A stretch of DNA of 64,000 nt from Xanthobacter dioxanivorans. Lineage in GTDB: Bacteria > Pseudomonadota > Alphaproteobacteria > Rhizobiales > Xanthobacteraceae. Positions 36,960 through 45,540 of the stretch are shown here, piece by piece (positions within the stretch are counted from its first letter, which is position 1; each line of letters starts with the position of its first letter). A program made the position numbers and the translations under genes. Below the pieces are notes generated by a model. It did no database searches. It was given only the letters and a program-made list of their open reading frames with translations, and was not told where the DNA came from. The DNA lies in assembly GCF_016807805.1 (NCBI RefSeq), contig NZ_CP063362.1:5622501-5686500 (forward strand). The letters are read 5' to 3'.

Positions 36960-37646
36960 ATGGCCATGAAGATGCACCTGCTCACCCGCGAACTGATCGA
37001 ATCCGGCGGCATCGACGCCATTGTGGCGCGCGATGCGCCAAGCCTGCCCGTGCTCACCGAAGCGGAGCGCGCCGCATCCCTGCGTGCCACGCTGGATGCC
37101 CGCCCGGCCGGCGATGCCTGGCTCTTCGCCTACGGATCGCTCATCTGGAACCCCACCATCCGCTCGGTGGAACACCGCACGGCGCGGATCGAGGGCTGGC
37201 ACCGGGCCTTCTGCCTGTCCACGCCGCTGGGGCGGGGCACGGTGGAAAATCCCGGCCTCACCCTCGCCCTGGACGAGGGCGGCTTCTGCGACGGCGTCGC
37301 CCTGCGCCTCGCCGAGGACGCGCTGGAGGGCGAGCTGACCCTGCTCTGGCGGCGGGAGATGCTCTCCGGCGCCTACGTGCCGCGCTGGGTGGACCTGCTC
37401 GATGCCGAAGGCACCCGATTCGGCGGCGCCATCGCCTTCACCATCAACCGGGACAGCCGCCAGTATGCCGGCGGGCTCCCCGGCGAGGAGACCGTGCGCC
37501 GGCTGGCCACTGCCTGTGGCGCCATCGGCTCGGCGGCGGACTATCTGTTCGCCACCTGCGAGGGGCTGCGGGACCACGGCATCCCGGATCCCGTGCTGGA
37601 AGACCTCGCCGCCCGCGTCGCCGCCGCCCGCGACACGGACGCCTGA
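36960..37646 (+). CDS. chaC: gamma-glutamylcyclotransferase, ChaC family
   Basis: 228 aa. The WLFAYGSLIWNP loop, ARIEGWHRAFCL, and the catalytic-glutamate region in GLPGEETVRRLATACG are typical of ChaC/GGCT2 enzymes that cleave glutathione to 5-oxoproline and Cys-Gly. Length is typical (about 180-230 aa). A second ATG six bases later (36966) is also possible. A TTGATTATATC stretch just 10 bp before the ATG may be the -10 region, which would make the leader very short or absent. Confidence 0.92.
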   Translation: MAMKMHLLTRELIESGGIDAIVARDAPSLPVLTEAERAASLRATLDARPAGDAWLFAYGSLIWNPTIRSVEHRTARIEGWHRAFCLSTPLGRGTVENPGLTLALDEGGFCDGVALRLAEDALEGELTLLWRREMLSGAYVPRWVDLLDAEGTRFGGAIAFTINRDSRQYAGGLPGEETVRRLATACGAIGSAADYLFATCEGLRDHGIPDPVLEDLAARVAAARDTDA

Positions 37647-37656
37647 CGGCGCGCCC

Positions 37657-39303
37657 TCAGGCCGCCGCCGGGGCGGCGGAGGCGCCCGCCGTGGCATCCT
37701 CGATCACCATGCGCGCGCCCTTCTCCGCGATCATGGCGGTGGGGGTGTTGGTATTGCCCGAGGTGATGGTGGGCATGATCGAGGCGTCGATGACCCTGAG
37801 CGAGCCGATGCCGATCACCCGCAGGCGCTCGTCCACCACCGCGCCGGGATCGTCCGGCCGCCCCATCTTCGCGGTGCCGACCGGGTGAAAGATGGTGGTG
37901 CCGATATCGCCCGCCGCCTTGGCGAGGGCCGCATCGTCGTCGCCCACCGCCGGGCCGGGCAGATATTCCTCGGGCCGGTAGGGGGCGAGCGCGGACTGGC
38001 GCATCAGCCGGCGCGTCACGCGGATGGCGTCCGCCGCCACCTGCCGGTCCTCGTCGGTGGACAGGTAATTGGGTGCGATCTGCGGCGCCGCGTCGAGGGC
38101 GCGGGTGGTGATGCGCACGAGGCCCCGCGAGGTGGGCCGAAGGTTGCAGGCGGCCACCGTGATGGCGGGGAAGCGGTGCAGCGGCTCGCCGAACTTGTCG
38201 AGGGACAAAGGCTGCACGTGGAACTCGATGTTCGCCCGTTCCTGCCGCGGGTCCGAGCGGGTGAAGATGCCGAGCTGGGACGGCGCCATGGTGAGCGGCC
38301 CGCGCCGGCGCAGCGCGTAGTCCACCCCCATCAGCGCCCGGCGCGGCAGGGAGTAGTAGGTCTCGTTGAGGGTGCGGATGCCGAAGACCTTGTAGATGGC
38401 CCGCTGCTGGAGATGGTCCTGCAGGTTGCGCCCCACTCCCGGCCGGTCCAGCACCATGTCGACGCCGAGCGGGGCCAGCCAGTCGGCGGGGCCGATGCCG
38501 GAGCGGTGCAGCACCTGCGGCGAGCCGATGGCGCCGGCGGACAGGATCACCTCGCCGGCGCAGCGCGCCTCGATGGCGCGGCCGTTCTGCACGTAGCGCA
38601 CCCCCACCGCCCGGCCGTTCTCCACCACGAGACGGTCCACCAGCACCTGCGTCTCCAGCCGCAGGTTGGGCCGTGACAGAGCCGGCTTGAGGAAGCCGCG
38701 CGCCGACGACCAGCGCCGGCCGTTCTTCTGGTTCACGTGGAAATAGCCGGCGCCCTCGTTGTCGCCGGTGTTGAAGTCCGTCACCTGGCGGATGCCCATC
38801 TCCCCCGCCGCCGCGGCCACCGCATCCAGCACGTCCCAGGAGATGCGCGGCGCCTCGATGCGCCAGCCGCCACCGGCGCCGTGCACGTCGCTTTCGCCGA
38901 GGAAATGGTCCTCCAGCCGCTTGAAGGCCGGCAGCACGTCGTCCCAGCCCCAGCCGGAAAGGCCGAGCTGGCGCCAGTGGTCGTAGTCCGCCGCCTGCCC
39001 CCGCATGGAGATCATGGCGTTGATGGCCGAGCAGCCGCCGATCACCTTGCCGCGCGGATAGGCGAGCGCGCGGCCGTTGAGGCCCTTCTCCGCATCGGTC
39101 CTGAACATCCAGTCGGCGCGCGGATTGCCGATGGCGAACAGGTAGCCCACCGGGATGTGGAACCAGATCCAGTTGTCCTTGCCGCCCGCCTCCAGAATCA
39201 GCACCCGCTTGCGCGGATCGGCGGAGAGCCGGTTCGCCATGATGCAGCCGGCCGTGCCGGCGCCGACGACGATATAGTCGTAATCCCCGTCCAACCGTTC
39301 CAT
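37657..39303 (-). CDS. GMC family FAD-dependent oxidoreductase (choline dehydrogenase-like)
   Basis: 548 aa. The FAD-binding GAGTAGC is at residues 14-20. Further motifs are the GMC signature RGKVIGGCSAINAMI, the second signature GAIGSPQVLHRSGIGP, and the C-terminal active-site region TTIFHPVGTAKMG followed by ITSGNTNTPTAMIAEKGA. Such proteins oxidise primary alcohols or polyols, and many are related to BetA or AlkJ. The divergent LysR gene 121 bp away is the likely regulator. No aldehyde dehydrogenase is adjacent, so the substrate is unknown. Confidence 0.9.
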   Translation of the reverse strand: MERLDGDYDYIVVGAGTAGCIMANRLSADPRKRVLILEAGGKDNWIWFHIPVGYLFAIGNPRADWMFRTDAEKGLNGRALAYPRGKVIGGCSAINAMISMRGQAADYDHWRQLGLSGWGWDDVLPAFKRLEDHFLGESDVHGAGGGWRIEAPRISWDVLDAVAAAAGEMGIRQVTDFNTGDNEGAGYFHVNQKNGRRWSSARGFLKPALSRPNLRLETQVLVDRLVVENGRAVGVRYVQNGRAIEARCAGEVILSAGAIGSPQVLHRSGIGPADWLAPLGVDMVLDRPGVGRNLQDHLQQRAIYKVFGIRTLNETYYSLPRRALMGVDYALRRRGPLTMAPSQLGIFTRSDPRQERANIEFHVQPLSLDKFGEPLHRFPAITVAACNLRPTSRGLVRITTRALDAAPQIAPNYLSTDEDRQVAADAIRVTRRLMRQSALAPYRPEEYLPGPAVGDDDAALAKAAGDIGTTIFHPVGTAKMGRPDDPGAVVDERLRVIGIGSLRVIDASIMPTITSGNTNTPTAMIAEKGARMVIEDATAGASAAPAAA

Positions 39304-39343
39304 CGCGGCGCTCCTCCCTTATTGCTTGATCTCTCATCCCAGC

Positions 39344-39397
39344 TTGGAAATTTGCACTCAATGCCGATAAGGTCGGTTCCATTCTGCAAATTTGCAG
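39344..39397. promoter_or_regulatory. putative LysR operator between GMC and LysR genes
   Basis: CTGCAAATTTGCAG at 39384-39397 is a perfect 14-bp palindrome. A related half site, GGAAATTTGCA, occurs at 39345-39355, about four helical turns away. The AT-rich sites stand out in GC-rich DNA and fit a LysR recognition plus activation site pair. Confidence 0.55.
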
Positions 39398-39424
39398 GCG
39401 TTTGGCCATGGATTGGGACGCCCC

Positions 39425-40317
39425 ATGGATTGGGATGATCTGCGCATCTTCCTTCAGCTCGCCCGCGCGGGGCGGATGGCGGGGCGGGGCGCGCCCTGGG
39501 CATCGACGACACCACCGTGGGCCGGCGCGTGGCGCGGCTGGAGAAGGAGGTGGGCGCGGCCCTCGTCGCCCGCGCCGGCCGGCGCACGGTGATCACCGAG
39601 CAGGGCCAGAAGCTGGCGCAGGCGGCGGAGGAGATCGAATCCATCGTCCTGCGCAAGATCGTCGGCCTCGGCGAGGACGAGATGCAGGTGGCCGGGCGGG
39701 TGCGCATCGGCGCGCCGGAGGGGCTGGGGGTCGGCTACCTCGCCCGGCGCCTCGCCGAGCTCTCGGTCATCAACCCGAAGCTGGAGACCGAGCTGGTCGC
39801 CCTGCCCCGCACCTATTCGCTGGCGAGCCGGGAGGTGGACATCGCCATCACCCTCGACCGGCCGGGACCGGGGCAGGTGAGCGTGAAGAAGCTCACCGAC
39901 TACACCCTCGGCCTCTACGGCACGCCGGCCTATTTCGCCCGGCGCGGCCGGCCGGCGGCGCTGGCGGAGCTGAAGGACCACGCGCTGGCCGGGTACATTC
40001 CGGACCTCCTGTTCACCAACGCCCTGAACTTCTCGGCCGCCGATACCGGCATCGAGGTGTCCCCGGTCATCCGCTCCACCAGCGTGATCGCGCAGGTGAA
40101 CGCGGTGCTGTGCGGCGCCGCCATCGGCGTCCTGCCCGGCTTCCTCGCCGCCGGCCACGCGGAGCTGGTGCCGCTGATGCCGGAGGCCTTCCGCCTCACC
40201 CGCAGCTACTGGGTGTCGGTGCACGACGACCTGCGGCGCCTCAACCGCATCCGCGCGGTGCTGGACGCCGTCACCGCGACCGTGCGCGCCGACCGGGCCA
40301 TCTTCATCCGGCGCTGA
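39425..40317 (+). pseudogene. LysR family regulator, one-base frameshift in HTH
   Basis: About 297 aa if repaired. The start MDWDDLRIFLQLARAGRMAG is in one frame. The continuation RALGIDDTTVGRRVARLEKE, completing the winged HTH, is in the -1 frame and runs to 40317 as a normal LysR effector domain (GRVRIGAPEGLGVGYLARRL). The break is at the G-rich stretch 39479-39490, where one extra G restores the reading frame. It is divergent from the GMC oxidoreductase and probably controls it. If the shift is real, the DNA-binding domain is destroyed. Confidence 0.82.
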
Positions 40318-40320
40318 TGC

Positions 40321-41256
40321 TCACTGCCCCCGATAGGTGGCGTAGGCGAAGGGGGTCACCGTGAGCGGCACATGGTAGTCGCCCGTGGGCTCGTCGATGC
40401 AGAACACGACGGGCACCACGTCGAGGAAGGCGAAGTCGCCCGCCACCGCGCCGGTCCGGCGGAAATAGTCGCCCACGTGGAAGCGCAGCTCGTAGCGGCC
40501 GATGCGCAGCGGCGCGCCGGAGAGCAGGGGCTCGCCGGTCTGGCCGTGGGCGTCGGTCACCGCCTCCACCAGCGGGTCCGATGTCCCGCACGGCAGCGCG
40601 CCGGTCACCTCGTGCAGCGCCACGCGCATGCCCTGCGCCGGACGGCCGCGGCTGGTGTCGAGCACATGGGTGGTGAGGCGGCCGGCAAGGTCGGCGAGGC
40701 CGTGGCCGGCAAGGCGCGCGGCGAGGCGGTGGCGGGTGATCTGCGCGATCTCCCGCAGCGCCGCCGCCATCTCCTCGGCGCGGCTGGCGGCGAGCCGCCG
40801 CTCGAACACCTGGAGCATGGCTGTGCGGCCATAGTGGCGGGCGCACAGGATGAAGGGGAAGCCGAAGCGGGCGCGGTAGGCGGCGTTCAGCGCGTCCCAG
40901 CGTGCGGTCTCCGCCTCCGGCAGCCGGTCGAGGGAGAGAGCCGCCTGCTCGCGGGTGGACTCCGCCGTCATGGTGCCGCCCCGCGCCGCCGGTCCCGCAA
41001 GGTCCGGATGGCCGGCGAGCAGCGCCACCAGATCCGCCTCCGGCAGCGCGGCAACCAGTTCCACCATCGCGCGGTGGAGCGCATCGGCGCTGGCGAACGG
41101 CCGCAGGCGCGCCGCGCCCTCGGCCACGAAGGGGGCATGCTCGAACACCGTGCCGAGATGGGCGACGAAGGTCGCCACGTCGCAGGCGTTGAGCTCGGCC
41201 AGCGTCATCACCGGCTCGGGAATGGCGGGTTCGGGCGCGGGGACAGCCACGGTCAT
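40321..41256 (-). CDS. UraD-UraH fusion: OHCU decarboxylase / HIU hydrolase
   Basis: 311 aa bifunctional protein. Residues about 17-180 match 2-oxo-4-hydroxy-4-carboxy-5-ureidoimidazoline decarboxylase (TLAELNACDVATFVAHLG, FGFPFILCARHYG, EIAQITRHRLAARL). Residues about 195-311 match transthyretin-like 5-hydroxyisourate hydrolase (TTHVLDTSRGRPAQGM, ending YRGQ instead of the usual YRGS). Together they convert 5-hydroxyisourate to S-allantoin, like plant allantoin synthase. The start overlaps the stop of the binding-protein gene (ATGA). No urate oxidase is in the window. The Q for S in the tail could affect catalysis. Confidence 0.92.
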   Translation of the reverse strand: MTVAVPAPEPAIPEPVMTLAELNACDVATFVAHLGTVFEHAPFVAEGAARLRPFASADALHRAMVELVAALPEADLVALLAGHPDLAGPAARGGTMTAESTREQAALSLDRLPEAETARWDALNAAYRARFGFPFILCARHYGRTAMLQVFERRLAASRAEEMAAALREIAQITRHRLAARLAGHGLADLAGRLTTHVLDTSRGRPAQGMRVALHEVTGALPCGTSDPLVEAVTDAHGQTGEPLLSGAPLRIGRYELRFHVGDYFRRTGAVAGDFAFLDVVPVVFCIDEPTGDYHVPLTVTPFAYATYRGQ

Positions 41257-42233
41257 CACGCCACCTCCGCCAGGGCCCGCACCCGCTCGGTGGCGGACGG
41301 CAGGAAGGACGGGTCGAACACCTGCGCGAGCGCGGGCGGGCGGGCGAGCCCCTTGGCCGCCGAGATCAGCGCCACCGCCTCGGCGAGGCGGGCGGGGTCC
41401 ACGTCGCCGAGGCCGCGCGTGGCGGCTTCGGGGTGGGCCATCTCCAGCGCCAGCGTGCCCTTGAGCCGGGCATGGTTGGCGGCGCGATCCATGGCCGGGT
41501 TGCGCCGCACCACGGCGTCGGTGGCCGCCTCCAGATCGGCCACCACATCGGCCAGGCCGCGATTGACGGCGCGCACGAGCCCGCGCACCGCCTCGGGGTG
41601 ATCCCGCCGCAGCGCCCGCGACACCATCACCGCCGCCCCGTAGAGGGAGGGCACGTGGTGCTGCCATTCGAAATGCCGCAGCGTCGCCCTGGGGTCGATC
41701 CCCGCCTCCAACGCCTGGGCGTTGATGGTGTTGACGAAGCCGAACAGGCCGTCCCACTTCCCCGCCAGCATGAGCGGCACGATGTCCTTGTGGGGCAGAT
41801 CGCTCACCTCCACCGTGATGCCCGAGGCGTCAAGCCCGGTGGCGCGGCAGAATTCGGGAAACATGCGCCAGGCCGCATCGTTCGGATGCGAGACCAGCCG
41901 GCGGCCCGCGAGGTCCGCGGGCGTGCGCACCGGCCCCGCCGCCGGCACGGCGATGGTGTAGGGCGAACGGTTGTGCATGGCGAACACCGCCACGGGCGCC
42001 GTGTCGGGCCGCGCGGCGGCGTGCTCCACCAGGGCGTTCATGTCGCCATAGCCGGCATCGAACGCGCCGCTGGCGATGCGCGGCACCGCATTGGCGAGGG
42101 TGTCGCCCTCGGTGAAGACCACATCGAGGCCCTCGTCGCGGAAGTATCCGCGATCATCGGCGAGGAAGAACCAGGCCTGGGGACCGGAATAAAAGGTATT
42201 GAGGATGAAGTTCAGGCGCACGGGCGCAGCCAT
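41256..42233 (-). CDS. NMT1/THI5-like (NitT/TauT-type) binding protein without signal peptide
   Basis: 325 aa type-2 periplasmic-binding fold. It shows LNFILNTFYSGPQAWFFLAD, YFRDEGLDVVFTEGD, ASGAFDAGYGDMNALVEHAA and LAGKWDGLFGFVNTINAQAL, as in NMT1/THI5-like and SsuA-like proteins. The N-terminus has no hydrophobic signal, and upstream in-frame sequence offers none, so the protein appears to be cytosolic. It is translationally coupled to the UraD-UraH fusion and 47 bp after tctA, with no ABC permease or ATPase nearby. It could be an enzyme or a sensor rather than a transporter subunit. Confidence 0.8.
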   Translation of the reverse strand: MAAPVRLNFILNTFYSGPQAWFFLADDRGYFRDEGLDVVFTEGDTLANAVPRIASGAFDAGYGDMNALVEHAAARPDTAPVAVFAMHNRSPYTIAVPAAGPVRTPADLAGRRLVSHPNDAAWRMFPEFCRATGLDASGITVEVSDLPHKDIVPLMLAGKWDGLFGFVNTINAQALEAGIDPRATLRHFEWQHHVPSLYGAAVMVSRALRRDHPEAVRGLVRAVNRGLADVVADLEAATDAVVRRNPAMDRAANHARLKGTLALEMAHPEAATRGLGDVDPARLAEAVALISAAKGLARPPALAQVFDPSFLPSATERVRALAEVA

Positions 42234-42280
42234 GGGGAGCCTCCCTGGAAATCCGGATGAGCGGCACGGGTGGTGGCGGG

Positions 42281-43780
42281 TCAGTCTTCCTTCAGCGCCA
42301 CGCGGCGGGTCTGCTTGACGCTCGGCAGCAGCATCAAGGCGAGCATGAGCACCGAGACCGCCAGCAGGCCGGCGCTGATGGGTCGCTCCACGAAGGTCAC
42401 GGCATCGCCGCCCGAGAGCAGCATGGCGCGCTTGAAATTCTCTTCCATCATCGGGCCGAGGATGAAGCCGAGCACCAGCGGCGTCGCCTCGAAGCCGAGC
42501 TTGGCCATCACGTAGCCCAGCGCACCCATGATCACCGCGAGATAAACGTCGAACGAGGCATTGGCGATGGAATAGACGCCGATGGCGCTGAAGAAGAGGA
42601 TGGCCGGGAACATGAGCCGGTAGGGCACCTGCAGCAGCTTCACCCATAGGCCCACCAGCGGCAGGTTGAGCACCAGCAGCATGAGGTTGCCGATCCACAT
42701 GGAGGCGATCATCCCCCAGAACAGCGGGGCGTGCTCCACCATCACCTGCGGGCCGGGAATGATGCCCTGGATGGTCATGGCGCCCGCCATCACCGCCATG
42801 ATGGCGTTGGAGGGAACCCCCAGCGTCAGCAGCGGGATGAAGGAGGTCTGCGCCCCGGCATTGTTGGCCGCCTCGGGCGCGGCGACGCCGGCGATGGCGC
42901 CCTTGCCGAAGCGCTCCGGCGTCTTCGACAGCTTCTTCTCCAGCGCATAGGCGCCGAAGGAGGCGAGCAGCGCGCCGCCGCCGGGCAGAACCCCCAGCAC
43001 CGAGCCGAGGAAGGTGCCGCGCACGATGGGCAGCGCGCTCTCCTTCAGCTCCTCCCGCGTCGGGAACAGGTCCTTCAGCGGGATGGCGCCGATGCGGGTG
43101 AGGTCGCGCTCCAGGTTCAGGATGATCTCGGTGATGCCGAACAGGCCCACCGCGATGGCGACGAAGCTCATGCCGTCGGCCATGGCGTCGATGCCGAAGG
43201 TGAGGCGCGGCATGGGCGAGTTGGCATCCGTCCCGGCGAGGCCGAGGAAGATGCCGAACAGGATCATCACCACCGCCTTGTGCAGGGCGCCCGACGCCAG
43301 GACCATGGAGCAGACGAGGCCGAGCACCATGAGCGAGAAGTATTCCACCGGCCCGAACTTCAGCGCCAGCGACGCCATGGCCGGCCCGAACTGGGCGATG
43401 AGCAGGGTGGACACCGTGCCGGCGAAGAAGGAGCCGATGGCCGCGATGGCCAGCGCCGCCCCCGCCCGCCCCCGCCGCGCCATGGCGTAGCCGTCCAGGG
43501 TGGTGGCCACCGAATTGGCCTCCCCCGGCAGGTTGACGAGGATCGCCGTGGTGGAGCCGCCATATTGGGCGCCGTAATAGATGCCGGCGAGCATGATGAG
43601 CGAGGTGGTGGGGGCAAGATGAAAGGTCAGCGGCAGCAGCATCGCCATGGTGGCCACCGCGCCGATGCCCGGCAGCACCCCGATCAGCGTCCCCAGCAGC
43701 ACGCCGAGGAAGCAGAACAGCAGGTTCTCGAACCCGGCGGCGACGCTCAATCCGAGCGAGATATTCTGCAACAGGTCCAT
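42281..43780 (-). CDS. tctA: TctA, tripartite tricarboxylate transporter large membrane subunit
   Basis: 499 aa with about 12 membrane segments. Diagnostic motifs are LLGTLIGVLPGIGAVATMAMLLP, YYGAQYGGSTTAILVNLPGE, LGVLPGGGALLASFGAYALEK, and APEAANNAGAQTSFIPLLTLG. It forms the Na+- or H+-driven channel with TctB and is fed by the periplasmic TctC. The gene order tctC-tctB-tctA, 170 bp after tctB, with uraD/uraH downstream, suggests uptake of a purine-derived or carboxylated substrate rather than citrate. Confidence 0.93.
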   Translation of the reverse strand: MDLLQNISLGLSVAAGFENLLFCFLGVLLGTLIGVLPGIGAVATMAMLLPLTFHLAPTTSLIMLAGIYYGAQYGGSTTAILVNLPGEANSVATTLDGYAMARRGRAGAALAIAAIGSFFAGTVSTLLIAQFGPAMASLALKFGPVEYFSLMVLGLVCSMVLASGALHKAVVMILFGIFLGLAGTDANSPMPRLTFGIDAMADGMSFVAIAVGLFGITEIILNLERDLTRIGAIPLKDLFPTREELKESALPIVRGTFLGSVLGVLPGGGALLASFGAYALEKKLSKTPERFGKGAIAGVAAPEAANNAGAQTSFIPLLTLGVPSNAIMAVMAGAMTIQGIIPGPQVMVEHAPLFWGMIASMWIGNLMLLVLNLPLVGLWVKLLQVPYRLMFPAILFFSAIGVYSIANASFDVYLAVIMGALGYVMAKLGFEATPLVLGFILGPMMEENFKRAMLLSGGDAVTFVERPISAGLLAVSVLMLALMLLPSVKQTRRVALKED

Positions 43781-43887
43781 GGGCGGCTCCCGGACGGGAT
43801 GGATCGGGCTTCGGGTACTGGGTCCGCGTCTTTCAAGGTTCGCGTCCTTGCGGTCCGCGTCTTGGGTGAGTCCGTGTCCCGGGTCTC

Positions 43888-43910
43888 CCCTCTCCCGCAA
43901 GGGGAGAGGG
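43888..43910. terminator. hairpin between tctB and tctA
   Basis: CCCTCTCCC / GGGAGAGGG with a five-base loop (GCAAG) forms a 9-bp stem within the 170-bp gap inside the operon. It could attenuate tctA or be a dispersed element; no T run is seen. Confidence 0.45.
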
Positions 43911-43950
43911 CGCGCGGCGGCATGGGAGGCGAAAGCCTTCCCCCCGCTCC

Positions 43951-44406
43951 TCACCTCGGCCAGATGGGGATGGCGAGGCCAAGGCCCTTCACGAAGGCGA
44001 CCGCGCCGAGCACGGCGAGCACCGCGCACAGGTAGGGCGTCTCGCGATGCCGCGTGATCGGGCTGGCAAAGCTCGCCACGTAGGTGGACGCCACCACCGC
44101 CAGCACGATGCCGTAGCGATCCACCAGCAGCCCGAACACGCAGACCGCCGCCGAGATCACCACGAGCGGGCGCCAGTGCACACGCTCTTCCACCGGCGCC
44201 TCGTCCCAGAAGCCGGCGAGCGTCATGCCGGCGCCGGCGAGGACGATGATCCAGGCGACGGCGCGCGGCACGTAGCCGGGGCCCATCTCCGCCAGGGTGC
44301 CGATGTCCAGGTCCCCGACCGCCAGGAGGCAGAAGCCGCCGAGGGCGAGGACGAACAGGCCGGAGAGGAATTCCCGGCGCCGCAGGAGAGCTTCGGGGTG
44401 AGGCAT
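43951..44406 (-). CDS. tctB: TctB, tripartite tricarboxylate transporter small membrane subunit
   Basis: 151 aa with four hydrophobic segments (FLSGLFVLALGGFCLLAVG, VAWIIVLAGAGMTLAGF, LVVISAAVCVFGLLVD, VLAVLGAVAFVKGLGLAI). It has the conserved GPGYVPRAVAW (family MGPGYFPR) after the first helix. It partners with TctA. It starts 7 bp after the tctC stop. MPHPEALLRRREF was chosen as the start; a longer frame with ten extra residues exists. Confidence 0.88.
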   Translation of the reverse strand: MPHPEALLRRREFLSGLFVLALGGFCLLAVGDLDIGTLAEMGPGYVPRAVAWIIVLAGAGMTLAGFWDEAPVEERVHWRPLVVISAAVCVFGLLVDRYGIVLAVVASTYVASFASPITRHRETPYLCAVLAVLGAVAFVKGLGLAIPIWPR

Positions 44407-44413
44407 GGCCGCC

Positions 44414-45414
44414 TCACTTTTCCTGCGCGCCGGCATCGATGATCAGCGGGCGCCAGACCTCGATCTGGTCGGCGACGAAGGCGGCGTATTCCGGCGTGGT
44501 CATGGGGCGGGTCTCCACGCCCCAGCCGAACAGCTTCTCCTTCACCGCCGGCTGCGCCACCGCCTCGGCCACCGCGTCCTTGATCTTCTTGGTGAGCTCC
44601 GGCGGCATGCCGGCGGGGCCGGAGACGCCGAGCCAGTTCTCCAGCACGATGTCTATGCCCTGCTCGCGGAAGGTGGGCACGTCGGGGGCCTGGGAGATGC
44701 GCTGCGGGGCAGCGACGCCCAGCGCGATCGCCTCGCCCGACTTGATCATGGGCACGTTCTGGGCGAGCAGGTCGTAATAGGATTTCAGCACGCCGGCCTT
44801 GAAGTCCTGGATGGCCGGGGCGCTGCCCTTGTAGGGCACGTGCACCATCTGGATGCCGGTCTTCTTCTTCACCGCCTCGCCGAGGATGTGGCTGATGGAG
44901 CCCACCCCGCTCGACCCGTAGGTGAGCTTCTCCGTCTTCGCCAGGGCGACGAGGCCGGCCATGTCCTTCACCCGAGGGACGGCTGCACCATGAGGCCGGG
45001 GGCCGAGGCGCCGATATAGGCGATGTGGGTGAAGTCCGTGTTGGGATCGTAGGGGATCTTCTTGAACTGGGTGGGGGCGATGGTGAAGGGCGCGTTGTTG
45101 GCGAGGATCAGCGTGTAGCCGTCCGGCGCCTCCTTGCGCACCAGCTCCGCCGCCACCGTGCCGCCGGCACCGGGGCGGTTGTCCACCAGGAACTGCTGGC
45201 CGAACTTCTCGGTGAGATGCTGGCCGACGAGGCGGGCGACGATGTCGCTGGTGCCGCCGGGCGGGAAGGTCACCACGATGCGCACCGGCTTGGCGGGCCA
45301 GTCGGAGGCCTGGGCGAAGGCGGCCGCCGGCACGGCGAGCACGGCGCCGAGCACGAGGGCGGCTTTCAGCAGCGAACGGCGGGGACGCATCCCCGGGGCG
45401 GACGGGAGCGGCAT
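44414..45414 (-). pseudogene. tctC: TctC-type tripartite tricarboxylate transporter binding protein, one-base frameshift
   Basis: About 333 aa if repaired. The N-terminal part has a signal peptide (SLLKAALVLGAVLAVPAAAFA) and RIVVTFPPGGTSDIVARLVG, reaching PGLMVQPSLG then a stop at 44968. The rest (VKDMAGLVALAKTEKLTYGS to IIDAGAQEK) is in the -1 frame. The break is in CCCTCGGGTG (44971-44979 region); one added base gives the normal Bug/TctC length. These periplasmic proteins bind carboxylates and related compounds. It is the first gene after the divergent LysR. An ATG at 45390 could be the start instead. Confidence 0.85.
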
Positions 45415-45519
45415 GGTCAAGCATCCTCTGGCAGCAGGCGCGCGGTGGGGTCCGCATCGTTTGTGGAGGAAAGGCTAGGCACTTCCTCCATTGCCGTCCA
45501 TCGCAGCTTGGGCAACAAT

Positions 45520-45540
45520 CCATTCTAGAAATTAGAATGG
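45520..45540. promoter_or_regulatory. putative LysR operator, 8-bp arms
   Basis: CCATTCTA-GAAAT-TAGAATGG is a perfect inverted repeat with a five-base spacer, containing a T-N11-A-type LysR box (ATTCTA/TAGAAT). It lies 105 bp upstream of the tctC start and directly touches the possible LysR ATG at 45541. Confidence 0.65.

Noticed and set aside
34439..37090. 883-codon minus-strand frame overlapping the PPDK-like and helical genes
   Set aside because: Composition is Arg/Pro/Gly-rich; the only real part is the MAFIGPG start of the PPDK-like gene.
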